A DNA stretch of 11,864 nucleotides, taken from NCBI GenBank assembly GCA_003482905.1, contig DMXM01000031.1:1-11864 (forward strand), in the 5' to 3' direction. A program made the translations under genes and the position numbers. Origin of the DNA: Elusimicrobiota bacterium. Its GTDB lineage: Bacteria > Elusimicrobiota > Elusimicrobia > Elusimicrobiales > UBA9959. Below the pieces are notes generated by a model, which saw only the letters and a program-made list of their open reading frames with translations, was not told where the DNA came from and searched no databases. Of this stretch, positions 8,201-11,864 are shown one piece after another (the first letter of the stretch is position 1; each line of letters opens with the position of its first letter).

Positions 8201-10148
8201 CCGGGGTGTGGCTGACCGTAACGCCCTTGCCGTTAACGCGGCCCGCCACGGCAATGCCGTCGGCCGTATGGGTGAGGCTGTCAAAGGCGAAGTTGTTGAG
8301 GTAGGGCAGGTTCTTCGCTTCCGGGACGAAGTCGGCCAGCTTCAGAGCTTCGCCGGTAACCGTGAAGATGTTGGAGGTGATGTGGTCGTCCACCGTTACG
8401 GTTTTGGCGTTCACCTTGCCGGTCACTATGAACTCGGAGGGGGAGCACTTTACGGTGTCCAGGGCGTAGGGGGCGAGGAAGGGTATCTGGGCGGTTTCGG
8501 GGACGAAGTCGGCGAGTTTCAGGTCCTCGCCGCTTATGAGCAGCGCTTTGTCGCCGGCGTTCCGCTTTACCAGCAGGGCTTTGCCGTTCACTTTGCCGCT
8601 TACCGCCGCGTTGCCGGCGGCGTAAGTGTAGCTTTCGAAAGCGAAATTATTGAGGGAGGCCAGGCTGGCCGCCTCGGGGATAAGGTCCTTTAGGGTAAGG
8701 TCCTCGCCTGTAACCGTGAATCCCGCTGTATTGCTGATAACCGTAACGCTCTTGCCCCTGACTCTGCCGTTAACCTGGGTGGCCGTGGGAGAGCGGCCGG
8801 CGCTGACGAATTCGAAAGCGTCGAGGAACTGCACCTTGGCCGCGGCAGGAATGAAGTCCGACAGCTTCAGTCCTAAAGACGTAACGGTGTAGGTTTTGGA
8901 AGCCGCGTCTTTGCTGACGGTGACTTCCGTGCCGTTGACATGCCCCAGCACCGAGTAACCGGCCGGGGATTCCACCGCGCGCAGGAAAGAGAAGGTGTTA
9001 AGCGCGGGGGCGCCGGCGGTTTCGGGGATGAAGTCCTTCAGGGTCAGGTCCTCGCCGGTTATGGTGAGCGTCTGCCCGGCGCTATCGGCCGCCACGGAGG
9101 CGGTTTTGCCGTTGAGCGTGCCGGTCACCGTGATGGAAGCGGGCGTCCAGGCCAGGCTCTGGAAGGCGAAGCCCGCCAGCACGGGGACTTTGGCCGCCGC
9201 GGGGATGAAATCCGCCAGCTTCAGCCCGGTGCCGGTCAGCGTAAACAAAGTCTTGTCCGCGCCGCGGGCCACGGCCACCTTTTTGCCGTTCAGCGTGCCG
9301 GCTGCGGCCAGGCCGCTTTCGTTCTGGGATAAATTCCGGAAAGCGAAATTATTAAGCAGTGGCAGGGCGACGGCGTCGGGGAAGAAATCCGCCAGGGTAA
9401 GGTCTTTGCCGGTTATCAGCAGGGTGTTCCTGGCATTGTCGGCGGCGGCGGTTATGGCGCGGCCGTTGACGGCGCCTTTAATGGTATACACCGTTCCGGC
9501 GCGGGTCAGGCTGTTGAACGTGAACTGCTTGTAGAAAGGCAGCGGTTTGGCGAAAGGCACCAGGTCCTTCAGCGCTATATTCGCGCCCGTTAATTCAAAA
9601 TCCAGGCCGGCTTCGGTCTTGGAGAGCATTAAAGAGGGGCGGGGGTCCTGGTTATAATGGGTGAAATTGGGCAGCACGCGGGCGTATATCCTGTAAGCGC
9701 CGCTTTCCTTGTAAATAACAACTTCCATATCGGCCGAGGTGGAGTGCAGGGCCCCTATGTCTATAAGGTCGCCGGAGGCGTTGTTGTTCTGCGTTTTAGA
9801 GATCAGGCTGGCCACCGGTTCGCCGGCGGCGGGGTTAGCGTTGAATGACAATGTGCCTTTAAGGTCTAGTTCGGTGTCGCCCAGCTTCAGGGCGTAGTCA
9901 TAGGCAAGCTGGTTGCCTTTGTCGAAAGTAAGCTTGTCCAGGCCCAGCGCGGCGAACATGGGGTCCGCGGAAAGGCCTTTGGCCAGCGCGCCCCACTTGG
10001 CGGCGCCGTCGGGCAGGCTGCGCGCCGCTTTTACGCGGCTGCCGAATTTGGCCGGAATATCGTCGGTGTCGGGGTCCGCTGAAGCGCCTTGCGGAAAGGG
10101 CAGAACAAAAAAAATAAGGGACAAGGCCACAGCAATGAAATTGCGCAT
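2271..10148 (-). CDS. Giant exported repeat protein with C-terminal ricin-type lectin domains
   Basis: This 2625-residue protein of unknown function has, in order: a signal peptide (1-24, cleavage after ASA); an N-terminal beta-rich domain (about 60-188); 17 tandem units of mostly exactly 59 residues (191-1197) built around LxLADFIPEA, FAFDSL and VNGKxVxV; a half unit (about 1198-1222); a module of about 350 residues present twice (from about 1204 and about 1556), each copy carrying W-x2-PFG-x2-GLTL; a coiled-coil hairpin (about 2003-2175) with a Cys/His/Trp-rich tip; a further helical stretch (about 2250-2325); and two beta-trefoil lectin domains (about 2333-2472 and 2483-2620). Cysteines are rare before residue 1780 and dense in the lectin part, which suits oxidative folding outside the cytoplasm. 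The ATG has a GGAG four bases upstream and a good promoter. I infer a surface or secreted carbohydrate-binding or adhesive protein. The gene is first in an operon with a secretin lipoprotein and an HtrA protease. Confidence 0.9.
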   Translation of the reverse strand: MRNFIAVALSLIFFVLPFPQGASADPDTDDIPAKFGSRVKAARSLPDGAAKWGALAKGLSADPMFAALGLDKLTFDKGNQLAYDYALKLGDTELDLKGTLSFNANPAAGEPVASLISKTQNNNASGDLIDIGALHSTSADMEVVIYKESGAYRIYARVLPNFTHYNQDPRPSLMLSKTEAGLDFELTGANIALKDLVPFAKPLPFYKQFTFNSLTRAGTVYTIKGAVNGRAITAAADNARNTLLITGKDLTLADFFPDAVALPLLNNFAFRNLSQNESGLAAAGTLNGKKVAVARGADKTLFTLTGTGLKLADFIPAAAKVPVLAGFAFQSLAWTPASITVTGTLNGKTASVAADSAGQTLTITGEDLTLKDFIPETAGAPALNTFSFLRAVESPAGYSVLGHVNGTEVTVSKDAASKTYTVTSLGLKLSDFIPAAAKVQFLDAFEFVSAGRSPTATQVNGRVRGKSVTVISNTAGFTVTGEDLTLKDLIPEAASLASLNNFAFESYTYAAGNAAVSGKVNGKALLVKRNAGDKALLISGEDLKLADFVPETAQIPFLAPYALDTVKCSPSEFIVTGKVNAKTVTVDDHITSNIFTVTGEALKLADFVPEAKNLPYLNNFAFDSLTHTADGIAVAGRVNGKGVTVSHTPAEKAFTVKGDSLKLADFIPAAVKINYLNGFAFLELDYTEAELKVAGTVNGKNIAVVQDNATKLFTLTGSALQLADFVPAAAKLPYLQKFDLKRVVQRPNGALVDGDVDGKALSVDADLDANTFKITGADLLLKDFVPQAAGWSYLNNFKFDSLLSTLTDITVTGKVGEKAVYVKKTLNSQDFAVTGDNLTLVDFIPEAAEVPCVSAFALDSVQRSDTDASIAGKVDGKPVGITATFADSSIQMTGLGLSLPTCVPFSLNLPALKWFTFGSLFHWPDRIEVNGTIDGKAVKLVWVFSPKVITVTGDSLKLADFIPETARIPLLNSFAFLKLEYTDTTLSVSGAVKAKNVSVVRDNAAKTIKVTGDDLRLADFVPEADGVPFIKAFAFDSLAYSPAAIVVDGKLNGKKVSVTKSFGPAAGFTAAGEGLTLKDIVPEAGSLKAFDALALNLVSVTPAAVQVDGVLNGKAVKFTRTRGDKPVTTVTADGLVLADIYAPLAGLPAVNAVAVDKLSLDGANVEAEARLNGVKVDVIAHANQGAEGAYVSVFFNSLSAATFIPAAQGHLVNDLSLEKALFIMQPAGSPARAVTAAELPGDLPNMVNWPANTSMNISEGVNLAATISVAKSGKLADAFKTVGLPPASVFVKGTLSPNTFKGMTPGAALAEADKQAMLAGLDLSVDLPLPALPAIAGMVAVKGPVTLNIGGDARNKSSLWARVPAAISATKPKGDLDVSVQFQLDIVGAGIGEKLDALVSLDKGARGGLSLLALYEGTWKQPFGVQGLTLADGGFEFALDGKAAQARSSLAFFATALIGGKNVAVTADLKRADGKITLDYFQLDGKFRLADFPGGKNVPYGDKFELDQLKLSANGIEAKTVIGGNKVKAYLFNAGSAAAHNWVFAINQKNFRITELIPAARAVKPLAAMTIPNAALIISEKGLKNADRNSLGVIARDMFDGILGGSNAPITLPEGIGLLAAFDANAMGVAGKGLNAIGVHDDAVIMGAVTGVFQGAPGVMLALNMQNAGAAKGLPGKIMSFKPGVPPAYFIQWAGQNLYAGLRTAVLVKAGKETLDFTTDIELQFGEAGAGVKILGEKNGPWTRPFGIKGLTLNNVKMDVAITPVGEVQFGVAGDQQYGNCHDLKSKDCVDVDLAMSVKVPLEDGLPDGVAFSGKVNPLSIPALMEITETLMSVPQGSIAKLPVPFFQVNNAQLAFATPGASDPQLGLVSEGFAFAGNFFFMNRDLGHVTGAGGPAGLRIKGAIGDIDLEVLKFTGNTIDISLNQDPKYVINANVTLLGAPQHVAIDIKPPHFAFDLTEKLGAFGDALLTVTMDGFDLKKGTFDKNAGISVVGEFKSTLVPWMKAEVKKGVEELRDSAKAKFEADGKALNEAMEKVNQLTAKIQKLKEEDQKAKDRADDALDSAKRRVDSLYDRYDHENHQAHHCGSRWTHWACSPGWRIAAASTWVVYEVAEKSLDAAKKAVAAAANLDPRVAALLAERDIERAGLSVAQAVVKVAEDVEDFVLKELETVLEKAVSDMPLEIDKAFIVGDLKDMVTHNDPLVLDLQFKLAGAPMHEYFAVKVPVNEANAQFDAGSFALLPALALDKLTENALSKLSPDAARWVHSHIAAQIADAEDAVRQAVEAQEEKYKAVMDTFDSGTAKYKKAFAEQSDEHLKLVQQMDVSDLMPNSLQYQNTYLAIGHSSLCLAVSKDGLNVVQLPCKDADVQQWSTTALKDDAEGYVELKNKGLCLKARKGDDRDGFEPLILAQCDADDLHEQWKIISADGYYDEIVNRASQKCLHFDTENANPESAYAKWTGCLGADSQTFRDISDAEKPTWHKVESMVKAANGLCLDVVEAAENALQLAPEKKEIKLYAHKCGEGSEKFNYIEEVDGDIRLVHTETGGCVYPQEKAATLAIRACDRGEDMFWRINSKSANADQFYIAPRNACMTLPAPPMGSTQDVEAGIADCSIVPNDSTLLELTK
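2274..2702 (-). other. Ricin-type beta-trefoil lectin domain 2 (degenerate), C-terminus
   Basis: Residues about 2483-2620 repeat the layout of the first trefoil: NGLCLDV with a later Cys and EKF (2525-2527), TGGCVYP with a later Cys and MFW (2568-2570), and RNACMTL with a last Cys near 2611. The Q-x-W positions are poorly kept, so this copy may be structural. Paired cysteines in each arm suggest one disulfide per arm, as in many secreted trefoils. Confidence 0.62.
2733..3152 (-). other. Ricin-type beta-trefoil lectin domain 1
   Basis: Residues about 2333-2472 of the giant protein contain three homologous subdomains, each with a CL-type strand and a second cysteine followed by the Q-x-W position: SSLCLAV to QQW (2368-2370), KGLCLKA to EQW (2418-2420), and SQKCLHF to QTF (2466-2468). 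Ricin B-type lectins carry Q-x-W at the end of each trefoil arm and bind galactose-like or other sugars. The second and third arms deviate from the consensus, so which arms bind sugar is uncertain. The fold call is fairly secure; the ligand is unknown. Confidence 0.8.
3624..4142 (-). other. Coiled-coil hairpin with Cys/His/Trp-rich tip in the giant protein
   Basis: Residues about 2003-2075 are strongly charged and helical, with heptad-like spacing (for example VNQLTAKIQKLKEEDQKAKD). Residues about 2104-2175 are again Ala/Glu/Lys-rich and helical. Between them, residues 2077-2098 hold five His, three Trp and two Cys in a C-x8-C arrangement (Cys2085, Cys2094). This looks like an antiparallel helical hairpin whose tip is closed by a disulfide, or one that binds a metal. 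The structure is inferred from composition only. Confidence 0.55.
4854..6539 (-). repeat. Duplicated ~350-residue module with W-x2-PFG-x2-GLTL signature
   Basis: Two copies lie in the middle of the giant protein, at residues about 1204-1440 and about 1556-1765. Matching landmarks in order are FIPAAQ and LIPAAR; ISEGVNLAATI (1257) and LPEGIGLLAAF (1612); and TWKQPFGVQGLTL (1418) and PWTRPFGIKGLTL (1741). The offsets of 353, 355 and 323 residues show one copy has lost or gained about 30 residues between landmarks. The predicted character is beta-rich with no catalytic motif I can name. The span given covers both copies and the material between them. Confidence 0.55.
5499..5690 (-). repeat. Isolated, diverged copy of the 59-residue unit (64 residues)
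   Basis: Residues 1487-1550 of the giant protein begin FRLADFPGGKNVPYGDKFEL and run to a second motif, FRITELIPAAR, at 1551-1561. The order of elements (LADF, hydrophobic run, KFELDQL strand, GGNKVKAYLF hairpin, WVFAINQKN strand) matches the tandem array, with a few inserted residues. It lies between the two copies of the larger duplicated module, so array units and modules appear to have been shuffled together. Assignment rests on pattern similarity by eye. Confidence 0.6.
6558..9578 (-). repeat. 17 tandem coding repeats, period 177 bp (59 residues)
   Basis: Within the giant protein the motif LxLADFIPEA recurs at residues 191, 250, 309, 368, 427, 484, 543, 602, 661, 720, 779, 838, 897, 956, 1015, 1075 and 1135. 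Spacing is 59 residues, with one 57 and two 60. A typical unit reads LKLADFIPEA, a short hydrophobic run with LNxFAFDSL, then VxGxVNGKxVxV, then FTVTGED. This suggests a short helix or loop followed by beta strands, stacking as a long rod; the fold is inferred. Repetition persists in the DNA: the 20-mer at 8146-8165 is identical to that at 9202-9221 and differs by one base from 7261-7280. A half unit continues to about 6483, and one isolated unit lies at 5499-5690. I do not recognise the family. Confidence 0.93.
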
Positions 10149-10152
10149 AGGG

Positions 10153-10158
10153 CTCCAG
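10153..10158 (-). promoter_or_regulatory. Ribosome binding site of the giant protein
   Basis: The minus-strand sequence CTGGAG ends four bases before the ATG at 10148. It supports this start, which also gives a clean signal peptide. Confidence 0.7.
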
Positions 10159-10173
10159 AAATATGTTTAGTTT

Positions 10174-10201
10174 ACTGTAGAATCCGTATATATAGTATCA
10201 A
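10174..10201 (-). promoter_or_regulatory. Sigma-70-like promoter of the giant-protein operon
   Basis: On the minus strand TTGATA (10201-10196, five of six bases of TTGACA) is followed by 16 bases and TACAGT (10179-10174, four of six bases of TATAAT). Transcription would begin near 10167, giving a leader of about 19 bases that just contains the GGAG ribosome site. No other promoter is apparent for the three genes down to the window edge. Confidence 0.55.
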
Positions 10202-10252
10202 ACTATGAAGGCCGGGAAATCGCTGCGGCCGCGGCAGGCGCTCCCTCACCGA

Positions 10253-10281
10253 TTGCCAGCCCGGGCGTGAAGATATAGAAT
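10253..10281 (+). promoter_or_regulatory. Sigma-70-like promoter of the MazG-like gene
   Basis: TTGCCA (10253-10258), a 17-base spacer, then TAGAAT (10276-10281, five of six bases of TATAAT). Transcription would begin near 10287-10289, only 5-7 bases before the ATG at 10294, so the mRNA would be close to leaderless. Confidence 0.55.
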
Positions 10282-10293
10282 ATTAACACGACA

Positions 10294-10641
10294 ATGCCGA
10301 ACATTAAAACCTTAACCAAGAAGATAGTTTCTTTTCGGGATGTCCGCGACTGGGCGCAGTTCCACAACCCTAAAGATGTCGCCATCTCACTGGCCCTTGA
10401 GGCCGCCGAGCTGCTGGAACACTTCCAGTGGAAGAACCCCGCCGAGATCGCCGCCCATATAAAAACCAATAAAGAAGCGGTCTCCGAAGAGCTCGCCGAC
10501 GTGCTCTACTGGGTGCTGCTCTTAAGCTACGACCTTAAAATAGATCCCCTTGCCGCCCTGGGCAGGAAACTAAAGAAGAACGCCAGAAAGTACCCCGTCA
10601 AAAAATCCAAAGGCCGCCACACCAAGTACAATAGGCTTTAG
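10294..10641 (+). CDS. MazG-like nucleotide pyrophosphohydrolase
   Basis: This 115-residue protein belongs to the all-alpha MazG/dCTPase-like NTP pyrophosphohydrolases, cytoplasmic enzymes that split (deoxy)nucleoside triphosphates to the monophosphate and pyrophosphate and help clean the nucleotide pool. The opening FRDVRDWAQFHNPKDVAISL is typical of the RS21-C6/DCTPP1-like branch. The metal-binding residues are present: EAAELLEHFQW (E-x3-E, about 32-42) and EELADVLYW (E-x2-D, about 65-73). The length fits a single-domain member. ATG 10294 is the first start after an in-frame stop at 10276; no Shine-Dalgarno precedes it, and the promoter lies a few bases upstream, suggesting near-leaderless translation. 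The exact substrate cannot be told. It is divergent from the giant-protein operon and overlaps the next gene tail to tail, so it is probably a stand-alone housekeeping gene. Confidence 0.88.
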   Translation: MPNIKTLTKKIVSFRDVRDWAQFHNPKDVAISLALEAAELLEHFQWKNPAEIAAHIKTNKEAVSEELADVLYWVLLLSYDLKIDPLAALGRKLKKNARKYPVKKSKGRHTKYNRL

Positions 10642-11711
10642 AATACACCGCGGCGCCGGGTCTTTGGGCCGCGCGCCCTGCCCGCGGCCTTATCCGCCTT
10701 GCGGGCATTGGCAGCGGCCAGCGCCTTCTGCGCGTCTTCCAGCCCGGCCGCGGCGGCCTTAAGGCCGGGATAGGCCGCCAGCACGGCGGCTAGGGCTTCA
10801 ACCGCCTTGGCCGGGTCTTTGGCCAGCAGCTTGCGCGCGCCGGCAATTTGGGTTTTAACGGCTTGTATCTGTTTTACCCTGTCCGCCGCCCGTTCGGCAT
10901 AGGCCGAGGCCCGTATGTCCGCGTTCTGGTACATGAATTCGGCGTCGGGGAAGTTGGCTTGCTTAAACTCTATCTCCGCTATCCTGAATTTGGCTTCCGC
11001 CACCTTTGCGTCCCCGGCTGGCGCGGCCACCAGGTACTTTTCATAGCGTTTAATAGCTTCGGTCAGGTTGCCCTGCACGGCCTTGATCTCCCCTATGGCA
11101 AACTGGCTGTAGGCCGCTTCGGGGCTGCTCTTATATAGCTCTGCTATCCTTGTATAAGCGCTTATGGCTTCGGCATTGCGCGCGGTTTTAACCAGCCGGC
11201 CGGCCTGCGCATAACGGGCTTTGGCGCTGTTAAACGCGAACTGGTAGACAACCCCGCCGGCCACAGCCAGGCCCAGGCAGAAAAAAATCAATGCGTTCTT
11301 GTTTAAAGCGGAAGCCTTTTTAACGGGGCTGGCAGGCCTGATTCCCAATACAGGGGGGGCGATCTTTTCGGGATTGATTTTGGGCTCTATATATTTTACG
11401 GCGGGTTCGGGCGCCTTAACTGGCATATCGGCAATTGGCGCCGGGGTAATGGGCGTTACAGGGGGAATAACCGCGGGCGTTTCTGCAGGCTTAACCGATG
11501 CTATATCTGCCGGCGCGCTTTCCGGACCGGCCGCCTTAACCGGCAGAGGCCCGGCTTTTTTTGTCTCGCCGTTATCGGGTGCCGGCTGCGGGGCATGCTC
11601 TTTCAGCCACTGACGGTTCTGCGCCCGGTCATCCAGCCGTTGCAGTATCTCTTCCAGGTTCCGTATCCCTTTTTTAGATCTTCGTCGTAAGCCACATGCC
11701 GATTTTATCAC
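10638..11711 (-). CDS. Single-pass membrane protein with Pro/Ala-rich linker and C-terminal TPRs
   Basis: This 357-residue protein has a short basic and helical N-terminus (1-40), a Pro/Ala/Lys-rich linker (about 41-130), one membrane segment (about 140-160, ALIFFCLGLAVAGGVVYQFA) and a C-terminal TPR region (about 164-335), ending in a basic tail (RARGPKTRRRGVF). Basic residues before the membrane segment suggest a cytoplasmic N-terminus and periplasmic TPRs. TPRs bind other proteins, so a scaffold or envelope assembly role is likely; I do not recognise the family. The GTG at 11711 is the only start after an in-frame stop nine bases upstream of it, but it lacks a ribosome site. A CTG at 11657 (codon 19) preceded by AAGGGA is an alternative, giving a protein that starts EEILQRLDD. 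Its stop overlaps that of the MazG-like gene. Confidence 0.75.
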   Translation of the reverse strand: MIKSACGLRRRSKKGIRNLEEILQRLDDRAQNRQWLKEHAPQPAPDNGETKKAGPLPVKAAGPESAPADIASVKPAETPAVIPPVTPITPAPIADMPVKAPEPAVKYIEPKINPEKIAPPVLGIRPASPVKKASALNKNALIFFCLGLAVAGGVVYQFAFNSAKARYAQAGRLVKTARNAEAISAYTRIAELYKSSPEAAYSQFAIGEIKAVQGNLTEAIKRYEKYLVAAPAGDAKVAEAKFRIAEIEFKQANFPDAEFMYQNADIRASAYAERAADRVKQIQAVKTQIAGARKLLAKDPAKAVEALAAVLAAYPGLKAAAAGLEDAQKALAAANARKADKAAGRARGPKTRRRGVF

Positions 11712-11864
11712 TTTTGCCCGTCACTGCGGATATTAACCGTGCCGCCCACGAGGAATTAAATACCTAGAAAAGAAAAAGTAGTAACCGCGGAATTATATAA
11801 CACGTGAGACGTTATATTTATACTCACTCGGCCAAACCGTTCATATACATCCTATAATTTCCGC
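11712..11864. promoter_or_regulatory. AT-rich upstream region of the TPR membrane protein gene
   Basis: No gene is visible in these 153 bases. A perfect minus-strand TATAAT lies at 11797-11792, about 80 bases before the GTG start, but no good -35 box is found 15-19 bases upstream of it. A 7-bp inverted repeat overlaps the box (11795-11801 with 11811-11817). A plus-strand TATAAT at 11853-11858 could belong to a gene beyond the window. Confidence 0.35.
11795..11817. repeat. Short inverted repeat at possible promoter (operator candidate)
   Basis: ATATAAC (11795-11801) and GTTATAT (11811-11817) are exact reverse complements separated by nine bases. The left arm overlaps the minus-strand TATAAT. 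The 23-bp dyad has the size of a repressor site, but AT-rich dyads this short arise by chance often. Confidence 0.3.

Larger units (their letters stand above)
10149..10293. promoter_or_regulatory. Divergent intergenic region between giant-protein operon and MazG-like gene
   Basis: This 145-bp gap separates two genes that start outward from it. Both edges are AT-rich and the centre (about 10208-10268) is GC-rich. It carries one convincing sigma-70-type promoter in each direction, listed separately. I see no riboswitch, attenuator or extra gene in it. Confidence 0.7.

Noticed and set aside
6519..8693. 724-codon repetitive open frame on the plus strand
   Set aside because: Its repeats mirror the 177-bp coding repeats of the giant gene on the other strand.
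6558..9578. CRISPR-like or satellite array
   Set aside because: The 177-bp periodicity is a protein repeat kept in frame within one continuous gene; there are no short identical repeats with unique spacers.
10203..10469. 88-codon minus-strand frame beside the divergent promoters
   Set aside because: It lies mostly antisense to the MazG-like gene and would span both promoters; no ribosome site.
11853..11858. Plus-strand TATAAT near the right edge as a promoter
   Set aside because: No -35 box at proper spacing and no downstream gene in the window to support it.

Overview
The window holds five protein genes and no recognisable RNA gene, mobile element or CRISPR array. It is GC-rich, yet it often uses the codons ATA (Ile) and AGG (Arg). 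The products point to a diderm (outer-membrane) bacterium: an Sec-exported HtrA protease, a lipoprotein carrying a secretin domain, and a very large exported protein. The phylum cannot be fixed from the sequence. The mix of high GC, ATA/AGG use and giant exported repeat proteins made me think of Elusimicrobiota or a similar poorly cultured lineage, but that is a low-confidence guess.

Minus strand, 10148 down to 1: a tightly packed operon read right to left. First comes a 2625-residue exported protein (10148-2271). It has a signal peptide and 17 tandem units of almost invariant 59-residue length. A duplicated module of about 350 residues follows, then a coiled-coil hairpin with a His/Cys/Trp-rich tip, and finally two ricin-type beta-trefoil lectin domains. 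The second gene (2274-343) overlaps it by ATGA and encodes a TPR lipoprotein ending in a secretin domain. The third (341 off the left edge) starts one base after that stop and is the N-terminus of an HtrA/DegP-type protease. The junctions imply co-translation. I infer that the secretin lipoprotein may export or display the giant lectin, with the protease for quality control or processing.

Plus strand, 10294-10641: a small MazG-like nucleotide pyrophosphohydrolase, divergent from the operon across a 145-bp region with a plausible promoter in each direction. Its leader appears to be only a few bases long.

Minus strand, 11711-10638: a single-pass membrane protein with a Pro/Ala-rich linker and C-terminal TPRs, convergent with the MazG gene and overlapping it at the stop codons. 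The right end (11712-11864) is an AT-rich upstream region with a possible -10 box and an inverted repeat.

The most notable content is the giant repeat-lectin protein and its coupling to an atypical secretin. I do not recognise the 59-residue repeat as any family I can name.
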